A stretch of 64,000 nucleotides of DNA, taken from Facklamia miroungae. Its GTDB lineage: Bacteria; Bacillota; Bacilli; Lactobacillales; Aerococcaceae. The translations under genes and the position numbers were made by a program. How positions within the stretch are numbered: the first letter of the stretch is position 1; every line of letters starts with the position of its first letter. The notes under the pieces are model-generated. The model was not told the origin of the DNA, did no database searches, and saw only the letters and a list, made by a program, of their open reading frames with translations. Positions 1 through 9,136 of this stretch are shown piece by piece. The DNA is taken from the NCBI RefSeq assembly GCF_012396555.1, contig NZ_JAAXPS010000005.1, forward strand, positions 1 through 64,000, read 5' to 3'.

Positions 1-340
1 GCGACCTGATTCATCCAGGTAATGTTCTAATCGTTGCCAAAGGAGAAGCCCCAAGTCCAGCCCCAACACCAGACAAGCCAAGTGACAGTCAACCGACTAC
101 ACCAAGCAAACCAACAACGAGCAAGACCTATACCGTCCGACCAGGCGATTGGTTAGGTAAGATTGCTGGTCAATACGGTATCACTGTTAATCAATTGAAG
201 GCTTGGAACAATTTATCCAGCGACCTGATTCATCCAGGTAATGTTCTAATCGTTGCCAAAGGAGAAGCCCCAAGTCCAGCCCCAACACCAGACAAGCCAA
301 GTGACAGTCAACCGACTACACCAAGCAAACCAACAACGAG
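1..340 (+). repeat. 219-bp tandem repeat encoding LysM plus linker
   Basis: The stretch starting GCGACCTGATTCATCCAGG at base 1 recurs almost unchanged at base 220, a period of 219 bp (73 codons). One unit covers one LysM domain and its Pro-rich linker. More units may lie upstream of the window. Confidence 0.85.
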
Positions 341-1433
341 CAAGACTTATACCGTCCGACCTGGCGATTGGTTAGCAAAGATCGCTGATCAATTTGGTAT
401 TACTGTCAACCAATTGAAAACTTGGAACAATCTAAGATCAAATTATATTTATGCGGGAGATATTTTACTTGTTTCTCAACCCAATGACATAAGTGATCCT
501 AAACCAAATACACCCGATAAAACTGGTCAAGACAAAGTAAAAACTTATGTTGTTCAAAGTGGCGATTCTCTATATTCAGTAGCTAAAAACTTTGGTGTTT
601 CTGTTTCTAATTTGAAAAAATGGAATGAAATGACTTCTAACACTCTTTATGAAGGATATGCTTTAATTGTGAATGATGCTCAACCTTCATCTCCAGTGAT
701 CAGAGTAGAAGATCAAGGCGATCAGTATAAAGATAATCAATCATTAAAACATACCCCTTATGAATATAGTTATCACATTGTTCAAGCAGGGGACAGCTTA
801 GAAACAATTTCTTGGCAGCATGAAATCAAAGTGAGTGAATTGAAAAAGTTAAATAACCTAACTACCACTCATTTAACTGTGGGACAGAAAATTTTAATTT
901 CTAAAGTACCAACGCAAGAAAAAGTAAATATCGAGCCAACAGAAGTTACAAATGCAAATGTTGAACGTCTTTTAGATATAGCTCGTAGTTATCTCGGCGT
1001 AACTAAGTATTCACCCGAACACAGAGCACTCGTTGATGCATATAATCGTATTTATCCTAAACCAGTTGGTTACAGTTTGACTTATGACGATGACTGGTGT
1101 GATGCTTTTGTTACACACATTGCTGATGAAGCAGGATTGTCTAGATTAACCGGACGTGAAGTCGGAGTGGAACGTCATAAGAATATTGTAAAAAACAAAG
1201 GAATTTGGATGGGCCTTACCAAGCCAAAAGCAGGAGACATCATCTTCTTCAATTGGGATGGTTATCGTAATGGTTGGGGTCATCATATCGGAATCGTTGA
1301 GTCCTATAACAATGGATTGATAACAACTTTTGAAGGCAATACCACTATTAATGATTCGAAACGAATGGTGGCTCGTAAGGAATTTGCATGGGATAGCATT
1401 TATATTCAAGGATATGGTCGCCCTCGTTATTAA
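3..1433 (+). CDS. LysM-CHAP peptidoglycan hydrolase, 5' end outside window
   Basis: This is the C-terminal part of a secreted cell-wall hydrolase; the frame is open from base 3, so the start and signal peptide lie upstream of the window. It holds the tail of one LysM repeat, then four LysM repeats (TYTVRPGDWL-type, the last two diverged) joined by Pro/Ser/Thr-rich linkers. The C-terminal domain is CHAP/NlpC-P60-like: the Cys of WCDAFV (codon 1098-1100), the His pair of GWGHHIGIVE (1281-1286) and a following FEGN motif fit the catalytic triad. LysM domains bind GlcNAc in peptidoglycan, and CHAP domains cleave peptide stems or cross-bridges. The first 340 bases carry a 219-bp tandem repeat. A strong terminator follows. 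The downstream neighbour is a second LysM hydrolase using the same repeat family, which suggests local duplication. The exact bond cleaved cannot be told. Confidence 0.88.
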   Translation, partial: DLIHPGNVLIVAKGEAPSPAPTPDKPSDSQPTTPSKPTTSKTYTVRPGDWLGKIAGQYGITVNQLKAWNNLSSDLIHPGNVLIVAKGEAPSPAPTPDKPSDSQPTTPSKPTTSKTYTVRPGDWLAKIADQFGITVNQLKTWNNLRSNYIYAGDILLVSQPNDISDPKPNTPDKTGQDKVKTYVVQSGDSLYSVAKNFGVSVSNLKKWNEMTSNTLYEGYALIVNDAQPSSPVIRVEDQGDQYKDNQSLKHTPYEYSYHIVQAGDSLETISWQHEIKVSELKKLNNLTTTHLTVGQKILISKVPTQEKVNIEPTEVTNANVERLLDIARSYLGVTKYSPEHRALVDAYNRIYPKPVGYSLTYDDDWCDAFVTHIADEAGLSRLTGREVGVERHKNIVKNKGIWMGLTKPKAGDIIFFNWDGYRNGWGHHIGIVESYNNGLITTFEGNTTINDSKRMVARKEFAWDSIYIQGYGRPRY

Positions 1434-1444
1434 AAAATATTAAC

Positions 1445-1481
1445 AAAAAAGATCGAACAGGAAAATTGTTCGATCTTTTTT
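1445..1481 (+). terminator. intrinsic terminator after LysM-CHAP gene
   Basis: GATCGAAC (1451-1458) pairs with GTTCGATC (1468-1475) around a 7-nt loop. The stem is extended by an A-run on the left and a T-run on the right, so it could work in both directions. Confidence 0.85.
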
Positions 1482-1548
1482 AAGAATTATTACAAGGTTT
1501 TAGCAAGAGATTAAATTTATGTTTCAATCATTTATAGGGAAATAAGCA

Positions 1549-1557
1549 TGCTATAAT
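1549..1557 (+). promoter_or_regulatory. extended -10 promoter of the LysM amidase gene
   Basis: TGCTATAAT is a perfect extended -10 element about 50 bases before the start codon. No good -35 is visible, as is usual for extended -10 promoters. Confidence 0.55.
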
Positions 1558-1605
1558 TTATGTAATGAAAAAACCACAATAAATGAGTAAATGGAGGATA
1601 TCGAA

Positions 1606-3837
1606 ATGAGCAATAAGGTATTAAGAAATAGTATCCTATCGCTTTCTATGTCAGTACTAGCTGCTGTTTCTTTTTCACACATGGAATCAGTAGAACTAGT
1701 TTTTGCCCAAGAGACGAATAGTTCGATAGGAACCTACACGGTTAAAGCAGGAGATGGGGTTTATCGAATTGCAGTGAACCATGGCATGACTATGGAAGAA
1801 TTGAAACAGTTAAATGGTTTGACTAGTGACTTAATCCATCCTGGGGATATTTTAAAAGTTTATCTTAAAGAGAATACGGTGACCGAAAACCAGCCAGTTA
1901 AAGAGGAAGAAGAACCACAAGATCCACAAAATGATTCAACTCCTGTCAATGATCAGACTGAAATTTCTAATCAAGCGATCCAGTCGAACAATTCAACAAC
2001 GAGCAACACCTATACAGTACGTCCTGGGGACTATTTGAATAAGATCGCCAAACAATTTGGTGTTAGCGTAGCCCAATTAAAGTCTTGGAACAACTTAACC
2101 AGTGATTTGATTCATCCTGGTAATATTTTAGTGGTTTCAAAATCAGGTCCAGTCAACCCGCAACCGGAACAACCATTGGATACAAAGCCAAGTCAACCCG
2201 ACCCGTCAAGTCAATCCAATAAGACTAAAACATACACGGTACGCCCAGGAGACTATCTGAATAAGATTGCCAAACAATTTGGTATTAGCGTAGCCCAATT
2301 AAAGTCTTGGAACAACTTAACCAGTGATTTGATTCATCCGGGTAATATTTTAGTGGTTTCAAAATCAGCTCCAGTCAACCCGCAACCGGAACAACCATTG
2401 GATACAAAGCCAAGTCAACCCGACCCGTCAAGTCAATCCAATAAAACTAAAACATACACGGTACGCCCGGGAGACTATCTGAATAAGATTGCCATACAAT
2501 TTGGTATTAGCGTAACCCAATTAAAGTCTTGGAACAACTTAACCAGTGATTTGATCCATCCTGGTAATGTTTTAATAGTTTCAAAATCAGCTGTAGCAAC
2601 TCCAACGCCAGATCAATCTTCCGATAGTGAGCTGAATAAGCCCAATCAACCCAGTCAACCAAGTGTCACAAAGACCTATACAGTTCGTCCGGGTGATTAT
2701 TTAAATAAAATTGCAAGACAATTTGGGATTACACTTCACCAATTGAAATCTTGGAATAATCTATCCAGCAATTTAATTCATCCTGGTGATAAATTACTTG
2801 TTTCCAAAGCCATTCCTCAAACATCAAATCCAGAGCAACCTACTGAAGATGATCAACCCGCACCAACTTTCTCAAAGGAGACCTATACGGTTCGTCCTGG
2901 CGATTGGTTAGCTAAGATTGCCAATCAATTTGGTATTACAGTTAGTCAATTAAAGTCGTGGAATAACCTTTCAAGTAATTTGATCCATCCTGGTAATGTT
3001 TTGGTGGTATCCAAAGCAAGTTCAGTCAATCCAACTCCTCCTATCAAGGAACCAGAGAAATTGACAAGTGCTAATAACTATATTGTTAAATCGGGTGATT
3101 CTCTTTATAGCATCGCTTTACACTTTGGTGTAAGCGTAAATCAATTAAAAAGTTGGAATAAATTGAATTCAAATGTTATTTATGTTGGTCAACGTCTTAA
3201 TCTATCTCCAGATAAAACCGTAAAACAGACTATTCCTGTCAATAGTCGGAGTGTCTTTATTGATGCAGGCCATGGGGGGGCTGAAGCAGGAGCCAGCTCT
3301 TATGGTTATTTAGAAAAAGACTTGAACTTGAATATTTCTCGTCAAGTAGCTGATAAGTTAAGACAGCAAGGGTATACGGTATTTGAAACACGTAAAGATG
3401 ATTCAACTGTGGCGCTTACAAGAAGAGACGATTTACCAAATGAATTGAAGACAGATATTTTTGTAAGTATTCACCATAATGCCATGCCTAAACATCTTAG
3501 AGGAACAGCCAGTGGAATCCTAACTCTTTACCACGATCGGTCGGTAGATGTGCCAGGATATTCCACTTTATCACATCACACGGATGAAAAACTGACTCAA
3601 GGAAAGCGGTTAGCTCAAGAACTACAGAAGTCCTTGGTAGCTGCTACAGGAGGAGCTAGTCAAGGAACACGTCCTCAAAATCTTCATGTGACTCGAACGA
3701 CAGACATGCCAGCTGCTTTAGTTGAGTTAGGTTATATGGATAATCCGACCGAATTAAAAAAATTAACTGATTCGGTATATCAAGCTAAATTAGTTGATGG
3801 ACTTATCAATGGAATTAATAGTTACTTCAATAAGTAA
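1606..3837 (+). CDS. seven-LysM N-acetylmuramoyl-L-alanine amidase
   Basis: Secreted autolysin that cuts the amide between N-acetylmuramic acid and L-alanine. The start at 1606 is preferred over an in-frame ATG at 1591 because GGAGG lies at 1593-1597, which overlaps the earlier codon. A signal peptide ends near VFA-QE. Seven LysM domains follow (one diverged, five of the TYTVRPGD type, one TYIVKSGD-like), then an Amidase_3 domain. In that domain the zinc ligands are visible as DAGHGG, the Glu of YLEKDLNL and SIHHNA, with a catalytic Glu in VELGYMDN. Three LysM-linker units are nearly identical at the DNA level (period 222 bp). The upstream LysM-CHAP gene uses the same repeat family, so the two enzymes probably share a wall-binding site and cleave different bonds. 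Role in cell separation or autolysis is inferred from family. A terminator follows. Confidence 0.92.
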   Translation: MSNKVLRNSILSLSMSVLAAVSFSHMESVELVFAQETNSSIGTYTVKAGDGVYRIAVNHGMTMEELKQLNGLTSDLIHPGDILKVYLKENTVTENQPVKEEEEPQDPQNDSTPVNDQTEISNQAIQSNNSTTSNTYTVRPGDYLNKIAKQFGVSVAQLKSWNNLTSDLIHPGNILVVSKSGPVNPQPEQPLDTKPSQPDPSSQSNKTKTYTVRPGDYLNKIAKQFGISVAQLKSWNNLTSDLIHPGNILVVSKSAPVNPQPEQPLDTKPSQPDPSSQSNKTKTYTVRPGDYLNKIAIQFGISVTQLKSWNNLTSDLIHPGNVLIVSKSAVATPTPDQSSDSELNKPNQPSQPSVTKTYTVRPGDYLNKIARQFGITLHQLKSWNNLSSNLIHPGDKLLVSKAIPQTSNPEQPTEDDQPAPTFSKETYTVRPGDWLAKIANQFGITVSQLKSWNNLSSNLIHPGNVLVVSKASSVNPTPPIKEPEKLTSANNYIVKSGDSLYSIALHFGVSVNQLKSWNKLNSNVIYVGQRLNLSPDKTVKQTIPVNSRSVFIDAGHGGAEAGASSYGYLEKDLNLNISRQVADKLRQQGYTVFETRKDDSTVALTRRDDLPNELKTDIFVSIHHNAMPKHLRGTASGILTLYHDRSVDVPGYSTLSHHTDEKLTQGKRLAQELQKSLVAATGGASQGTRPQNLHVTRTTDMPAALVELGYMDNPTELKKLTDSVYQAKLVDGLINGINSYFNK
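2017..2600 (+). repeat. 222-bp tandem LysM-linker repeats
   Basis: The GTACG of the VRPGD motif recurs at 2017, 2239 and 2461, giving a 222-bp (74-codon) period. The second and third units are almost base-for-base identical including their linkers, which points to recent expansion or gene conversion. The period is a multiple of three, so copy-number change keeps the frame. Confidence 0.88.
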
Positions 3838-3843
3838 TTAATC

Positions 3844-3884
3844 AAAAAAGACTTTGTAAGCTAAAATGCTTACAAAGTCTTTTT
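3844..3884 (+). terminator. intrinsic terminator after amidase gene
   Basis: GACTTTGTAAGC and GCTTACAAAGTC form a 12-bp stem with a 6-nt loop, flanked by an A-run and a T-run. It sits between convergent genes and may serve both strands. Confidence 0.88.
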
Positions 3885-3948
3885 CTATAAGGATCAATAA
3901 TTTCTAAGAAAAACCACCTGATAAGTCAGATGGTTTATTTGTTGCTAA

Positions 3949-5364
3949 TTATTTATGGCAGATTCCTGGACTGGTCATTTTTTCTGGAGCTAATATGCTT
4001 TCCAATTCCTCTTCATCTAATAATTTTTCAGATAAGATGATATCTTTGACCCGTTCGTTATTGTTCAATGCTCGTTTAGCTATTTCAGCTGCCTTCTGGT
4101 AACCAATATGTGGAACAAGCGCAGTGATCGTTCCAACGCTTTGATCAACGAGTTCTTGGCAACGTTCAGGGTTAGCTGTGATACCAGCGATACAATTGTC
4201 AATGAAAGTAGCAATACCGTTTTGAAGAATTTTGATGGATTCAAAAAGTGAATAAAAAATTACAGGTTCAAAAGCATTGAGTTCTAATTGACCGGCTTCA
4301 ACGGACATGGCGATCGTTGTGTCATTACCGACTACTCGGTAAGCCACTTGACTAACTACTTCAGGAATAACGGGGTTAACCTTACCTGGCATAATGGATG
4401 AACCATTTTGTTTTTTAGGTAAATTAATTTCATTAAAGCCTGTTTTCGGTCCAGAAGACATCAAACGTAGGTCATTGGCAATTTTAGATAAGCTAAGTGC
4501 GAATGTTCTTAAGACACCTGAAACGGCTGCGAAAGAGTCAATGTGCTGTGTACCATCAACGAGGTCTTCGCTTTGTTTTAATTCAAGGCCAGTTATATTT
4601 GCTAAGGTAGGAACGATTTGATTAACATATTCTACATCAGCATTTAGTCCTGTTCCTATTGCAGTTGCCCCCATGTTAACCACTAACATTTCGTCAATCA
4701 CTTGAGTGAGTCGTTGGTGAGAGCGGGTAACTGCACTAGCATATGCCTTGAATTCTTGACCCAAACGAATTGGGATTGCATCTTGCATTTGAGTCCGTCC
4801 CATCTTGATTACATCATTAAATTCGATAGACTTATCAGTAAGGGTTTTTTCCAGACGCTCCATTTCCTCTAAAAGTCCTTGAGTCAATTGGTAAATAGTG
4901 AGTTTCCCGGCGGTAGGAATCACATCATTAGTGGATTGACCATAATTCACATGGTCATTCGGATGGACTAAATTATATTTACCTTTATCTTCGCCCAATA
5001 GTTCACTGGCACGATTGGCAACAACTTCATTAATATTCATATTCATTGAAGTTCCTGCGCCACCTTGAATAGGATCAACTATAAAATCTTGGTGAAGTTG
5101 ACCAGCCAATATTTCTTCACAAGCAGTAATAATTGCTTTCGCAACCTTATCATCTAAAAGTCCAAGTTTACCATTTGTCATAGCCGAAGCTTTTTTAATA
5201 TAGGCTAGACTGTGAATAAAAATAGGGTCTAATAATTGACCAGTTATCGGAAAATTTTCTTTTGCTCGAATGGATTGAACACCATAGTAAGCAGTCTGTG
5301 GTACTTGATGAGAACCGATTGAATCATATTCTTCTCTAAATTCCAATGTTTCAGATGTTTTCAT
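3949..5364 (-). CDS. aspA: aspartate ammonia-lyase (aspartase)
   Basis: Cytoplasmic lyase that deaminates L-aspartate to fumarate and ammonia. The protein is 471 residues from the ATG at 5364, chosen because AGGAGG lies 6 bases upstream; 22 more in-frame residues upstream have no ribosome-binding site and would begin at the promoter. Family marks are YYGVQ near the N-terminus, NMNINEVVANR, HPNDHVNYGQSTND and the fumarase/aspartase signature GSSIMPGKVNP around residue 320. The GGAGTSMNMN and GRTQMQDAIP forms fit aspartase rather than fumarase, and a separate FumC lies 1.1 kb away. A LysR regulator is divergent across a 115-bp promoter region. With fumC and malic enzyme it completes an aspartate-to-pyruvate route. 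Confidence 0.92.
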   Translation of the reverse strand: MKTSETLEFREEYDSIGSHQVPQTAYYGVQSIRAKENFPITGQLLDPIFIHSLAYIKKASAMTNGKLGLLDDKVAKAIITACEEILAGQLHQDFIVDPIQGGAGTSMNMNINEVVANRASELLGEDKGKYNLVHPNDHVNYGQSTNDVIPTAGKLTIYQLTQGLLEEMERLEKTLTDKSIEFNDVIKMGRTQMQDAIPIRLGQEFKAYASAVTRSHQRLTQVIDEMLVVNMGATAIGTGLNADVEYVNQIVPTLANITGLELKQSEDLVDGTQHIDSFAAVSGVLRTFALSLSKIANDLRLMSSGPKTGFNEINLPKKQNGSSIMPGKVNPVIPEVVSQVAYRVVGNDTTIAMSVEAGQLELNAFEPVIFYSLFESIKILQNGIATFIDNCIAGITANPERCQELVDQSVGTITALVPHIGYQKAAEIAKRALNNNERVKDIILSEKLLDEEELESILAPEKMTSPGICHK

Positions 5365-5398
5365 GGAATGCCTCCTAAAGTATTTGTATTTCTTTTTC

Positions 5399-5427
5399 AT
5401 TATATAGTGAAAGGGCTTTAACTTCAA
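5399..5427 (-). promoter_or_regulatory. sigma-70-type promoter of aspA
   Basis: On the minus strand TTGAAG and TATAAT are separated by exactly 17 bases. The promoter lies in the divergent aspA/LysR spacer, the usual binding place for a LysR regulator. Confidence 0.75.
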
Positions 5428-5479
5428 CATGGATTGAGTTATACTGGATATAATATAAAATTTATAAAGGGGTGCGGTA

Positions 5480-6424
5480 ATGTTCCATGGAAAAGAGTAT
5501 GTGCTGACTGTATTTGAAGAACAGTCCTTTTCAAAAGCATCCGAAAAAATGTTTGTCTCTCAACCATCATTGAGTGCAAATGTTAAGCGGATTGAGAAAC
5601 GTTTAGGTCACGATATTTTTGACCGGTCGACAATTCCTATTAAGTTGACGGAATTTGGTGTGGAGTATATTCGTAACGCTAAAGAAATTCAGCGTATTGA
5701 AGCTGATTTTCAACAATATATTTCTAAAGTGGACAATTTACAGTACGGTCGAATTGCTATTGGGGGAACGAGTCTTTTTGCCTCCATGGTTTTACCTAAA
5801 CTAATGGCAAAATTCAATGCGATTTATCCTGAAATACAAATTGATCTCTTTGAAGAAACATCAAGCAAATTAATTGATTTGCTTCATGAAGGTGAGATTG
5901 ATCTTTTACTAGATAATACTTTTCTAGATAGTCGCTATTATGATCATTTTCCATTTGTAAATGAGTCTTTATTGTTGGCAGTTCCTGAGAAATTTGAGGT
6001 GAATGGATTATTAAAGGATTATCAGTTAAGTTTAAAAGATATTAAAAACCATTCTTCTGACTTAATCAATTTACCCCTTACCTACTTAAAGGAATTTAAA
6101 CATACACCTTTTGTTTTCTTGAAAGTGACTAATGATACTGGCTCAAGAGCACGAGCTATCTGTCAAGAAGCACACTTTGTGCCGAATATTGCTTTTGAAG
6201 TTGAACAACAATTAACTGCTTATAATATTTCGTCGTCCGGTATTGCTATTTCATTTATTGGTGAAGCGTTGATTCATTATATTAATCATAAAGATCAAGT
6301 TAAATATTATCGTTTGGAAAGTGAAAATGCTAAACGACCAGTCAATTTTTATTGGAAAAAGGATCGCTATCAATCGAAAGCAGTGGAAGCTTTTTTAGAG
6401 CTTCTTAAGAAGAATAAAAATTAA
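5480..6424 (+). CDS. LysR-family regulator next to aspA
   Basis: Transcription factor of 314 residues, a typical LysR length. The N-terminal winged helix-turn-helix shows the family pattern FEEQSFSKASEKMFVSQPSLSANVKRIEKRLG, here cited by its ends; the rest is a periplasmic-binding-like effector domain beginning near residue 90 (YGRIAIGGTSLF). AAGGGGTG precedes the start with suitable spacing. It is transcribed away from aspA across a short shared promoter region, the classical layout for a LysR protein controlling its divergent neighbour, and lies just before fumC and malic enzyme on the same strand. Control of aspartate/fumarate/malate metabolism by a dicarboxylate effector is an inference from position; the effector cannot be read from sequence. 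Confidence 0.85.
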   Translation: MFHGKEYVLTVFEEQSFSKASEKMFVSQPSLSANVKRIEKRLGHDIFDRSTIPIKLTEFGVEYIRNAKEIQRIEADFQQYISKVDNLQYGRIAIGGTSLFASMVLPKLMAKFNAIYPEIQIDLFEETSSKLIDLLHEGEIDLLLDNTFLDSRYYDHFPFVNESLLLAVPEKFEVNGLLKDYQLSLKDIKNHSSDLINLPLTYLKEFKHTPFVFLKVTNDTGSRARAICQEAHFVPNIAFEVEQQLTAYNISSSGIAISFIGEALIHYINHKDQVKYYRLESENAKRPVNFYWKKDRYQSKAVEAFLELLKKNKN

Positions 6425-6434
6425 TTGTAAAGAG

Positions 6435-6462
6435 TTTCATTCTAGAATTTAGTGTGTATAAT
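6435..6462 (+). promoter_or_regulatory. possible promoter of fumC-malic enzyme
   Basis: TATAAT at 6457-6462 has only a poor -35 (TTTCAT, 16 bases upstream). The position in the LysR-fumC spacer is suitable. Confidence 0.4.
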
Positions 6463-6506
6463 TAGTCCTATAGAATTAAAGTTATATATTTTAAGGAGGA
6501 AGGCTT

Positions 6507-7871
6507 GTGAAAGTTAGAATTGAGCACGATTCGCTTGGGGAAATTCAGGTTCCAGCAGATAGATATTGGGGAGCAGTAACTCAAAGATCTTATCAAAATT
6601 TTGAGATAGGTAGTGAGAAGATGCCTCGGGATGTTATTTGTGCGATTGCCTTGGTAAAAAAAGCAGCCGCAATTGCGAACCATACTTTAGGCGTACTCGA
6701 TCAAGAACGCTCAGAACTGATTCAGCAGGTTTGTAATGAAATTTTAGCAGGAGATTTGGAGAATCATTTCCCCTTAATTGTGTGGCAAACAGGCTCTGGA
6801 ACTCAAACCAACATGAATGTCAACGAAGTAATTGCTAATCGGGGTAATGAAATTGCGGGCAAGAAATTGCTTCACCCGAATGATCATGTTAATAAGTCAC
6901 AGTCATCGAATGATGTGTTTCCAACAGCCATGCACTTATCGGCAATGGTAAAGATACATTCTCAACTATTACCGGTTTTAGATCATATTATTAATACCTT
7001 GACTAAGATGGAAGAAAAATATCGCAATGTTGTCAAAAATGGTCGGACCCATTTACAGGATGCAACACCCGTTACTTTTGGTCAAGAAGTGAGCGGATGG
7101 TTGGCTTCTATCCAGCAATCTAAGCGGATGGTTGAGTTAAGTTTACAACCCTTGTATGAAATTGCTCTTGGAGGGACAGCGGTTGGAACCGGCTTAAATA
7201 CGCCTGAGGGTTACGCTGAAAAAGTTGCGCAGGTTTTAGCTCAAATAACTGAACTACCTATTAAAACTTCATCTAATAAATTTCACTCACTATCTAGTAA
7301 AGATGAACTGGTCTTTACGCATGGTGCTTTAGCAACATTAGCCAGCGACATGATGAAGATTGCTAATGATGTGCGGTGGTTGGCTTCAGGTCCACGGAGT
7401 GGTATTGGAGAAATCACCTTGCCAACCAATGAACCTGGTTCTTCAATTATGCCTGGTAAAGTTAACCCTACTCAATGTGAGGCCTTATCAATGGTAGCTA
7501 TTCAAGTGATGGCGAATGATAATTTGATGTCTATGGCTAATTCTCAAGGTAATTTTGAATTAAATGTGTATATGCCAGTAATGATCTACAATTTTATTCA
7601 ATCGGTTCAATTATTAGCAGATGCCATTGCTTCTTTTGACCACAAATGTTTGGTTGGCATTGAAGTCAATGAGAGACGGATGAAAGAATTAGTCGACCAG
7701 TCACTCATGTTGGTTACCAAATTGAATACTCATATTGGATATGAAAAAGCAGCGGAAATTGCGAAAAAAGCTTTTAATGATGATTCAACATTAAAAGAGG
7801 CTTGTTTAGCATTAGGCTATTTGGAAGCAGAAGAATTTGACCGTTTAGTTGATCCATCTACTATGGTTTAA
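6507..7871 (+). CDS. fumC: class II fumarate hydratase
   Basis: Iron-independent fumarase that interconverts fumarate and L-malate in the cytosol. The protein of 454 residues has the expected family length and starts at a GTG six bases after AAGGAGGA. Diagnostic segments are WQTGSGTQTNMNVNEVIANR, HPNDHVNKSQSSNDVFPTA, GRTHLQDATPVTFGQE and GSSIMPGKVNP at about residues 311-321, the loop carrying the catalytic serine. The TGSGTQTNMN form separates it from aspartase. The malic enzyme gene follows after 18 bases, so the two are almost surely one operon: fumarate from AspA would be hydrated here and passed on as malate. Confidence 0.94.
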   Translation: MKVRIEHDSLGEIQVPADRYWGAVTQRSYQNFEIGSEKMPRDVICAIALVKKAAAIANHTLGVLDQERSELIQQVCNEILAGDLENHFPLIVWQTGSGTQTNMNVNEVIANRGNEIAGKKLLHPNDHVNKSQSSNDVFPTAMHLSAMVKIHSQLLPVLDHIINTLTKMEEKYRNVVKNGRTHLQDATPVTFGQEVSGWLASIQQSKRMVELSLQPLYEIALGGTAVGTGLNTPEGYAEKVAQVLAQITELPIKTSSNKFHSLSSKDELVFTHGALATLASDMMKIANDVRWLASGPRSGIGEITLPTNEPGSSIMPGKVNPTQCEALSMVAIQVMANDNLMSMANSQGNFELNVYMPVMIYNFIQSVQLLADAIASFDHKCLVGIEVNERRMKELVDQSLMLVTKLNTHIGYEKAAEIAKKAFNDDSTLKEACLALGYLEAEEFDRLVDPSTMV

Positions 7872-7889
7872 AAGAAAGGGAGTAAATCA

Positions 7890-9059
7890 ATGGACGTTTA
7901 TGAAAAATCACTCAAATTACACTATGATTTAGCAGGTAAGATTGAGGTTGTCAGCCGTGCTAAAATTGACAATGCAGAAGATTTATCTTTGGCGTATTCG
8001 CCAGGGGTAGCTGAACCATGTCGTGTCATTGCTAAAGATTATGAAGAATCTTTTAAATTAACGCGCCGTAATAATCTAGTCGCGGTTGTGACAAATGGGA
8101 CGGCTGTTTTAGGATTAGGAGATATTGGGCCTGCAGCTGGTATGCCTGTGATGGAAGGTAAGTGTGCTTTATTTAAGCGCTTTGCTGATGTCGATGCTTT
8201 CCCAATTTGTGTCGATAGTAAAAATGTGGACGAAATAGTGGATACCATCGCTATGATTTCAAAAAGTTTTGGTGGTATAAACTTAGAAGATATTTCAGCA
8301 CCGACTTGTTTTGAAATTGAAGCAAAGTTAAAAGAAAGAGTAGATATTCCTGTCTTCCACGATGATCAACACGGAACTGCTATAGTTACAGCAGCAGCTT
8401 TGATTAACGCTATTAAATTAACGAAAAAGCCAATGGGTCAATTGAAAATGGTGATTAATGGTGCTGGAGCTGCAGGGATTGCAATTGCTAAATTATTAAT
8501 TCAGATGAATTTTGGTGAAGTCATTATGGTAGATCGTAAAGGTATTCTCTATGATGGGAACCCAGATCTCGATCCAGCTAAAAAAGCTATTGCAAAATTG
8601 ACAAATTCAAGTAAAATGCAAGGTGAACTGGCTGACGCTTTGAAAGGTGCCGATGTGTTAATTGGTGTCTCTGCTCCAGATACAGTCAGCAAAGAGATGG
8701 TAGAATCGATGAATGAACCATTAATTTTTGCGATGGCTAATCCGATTCCTGAAATTATGCCAGAAGACGCACTTGAGGCTGGAGCAAAGATTGTGGGTAC
8801 AGGAAGATCTGATTATCCGAACCAGATCAATAATGTACTTGCCTTTCCAGGTATTTTTAAAGGTGCATTATCAGTACGGGCAAGAGAAATCACTGATAAA
8901 ATGAAGGAAAGAGCAGCAATTGCAATTGCTGAGATGCTTCCTGAAGCAGAACTGCGTCCGGACAATATTATCATTTCGCCTCTAGCGGATGGTGTTGCAG
9001 ACGCTGTAGCCAAAGCGGTAGCAGATTGTGCAATTGAAGAAGGTGTCGCTAGAATATAA
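7890..9059 (+). CDS. NAD(P)-dependent malic enzyme, short form
   Basis: Oxidatively decarboxylates L-malate to pyruvate and CO2 while reducing a nicotinamide cofactor. At 389 residues it is the short bacterial form without a phosphotransacetylase-like extension. Visible motifs are AYSPGVAEPC, the lysine region MEGKCALFKRFADVDAFP, metal-ligand segments EDISAPTCFEIE and FHDDQHGTA, and a dinucleotide-binding GAGAAGIAIAKLL. AAAGGGAG precedes the start. It is the last gene of the fumC operon and is followed by a hairpin. The cofactor preference (NAD or NADP) cannot be settled by eye. A malolactic enzyme is less likely because that family is larger (about 540 residues). Confidence 0.9.
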   Translation: MDVYEKSLKLHYDLAGKIEVVSRAKIDNAEDLSLAYSPGVAEPCRVIAKDYEESFKLTRRNNLVAVVTNGTAVLGLGDIGPAAGMPVMEGKCALFKRFADVDAFPICVDSKNVDEIVDTIAMISKSFGGINLEDISAPTCFEIEAKLKERVDIPVFHDDQHGTAIVTAAALINAIKLTKKPMGQLKMVINGAGAAGIAIAKLLIQMNFGEVIMVDRKGILYDGNPDLDPAKKAIAKLTNSSKMQGELADALKGADVLIGVSAPDTVSKEMVESMNEPLIFAMANPIPEIMPEDALEAGAKIVGTGRSDYPNQINNVLAFPGIFKGALSVRAREITDKMKERAAIAIAEMLPEAELRPDNIIISPLADGVADAVAKAVADCAIEEGVARI

Positions 9060-9080
9060 GAGTAAAGTAATAAATTTTAC

Positions 9081-9115
9081 AAGGAGTCAGTTGGCACGCT
9101 GCTGACTGACTCCTT
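9081..9115 (+). terminator. hairpin after malic enzyme gene
   Basis: AAGGAGTCAG (9081-9090) pairs with CTGACTCCTT (9106-9115) around a 15-nt loop. The T-run is poor (CATTTAT), so termination may be partial. Confidence 0.5.
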
Positions 9116-9136
9116 CATTTATGGGAGTGTTTAAGT

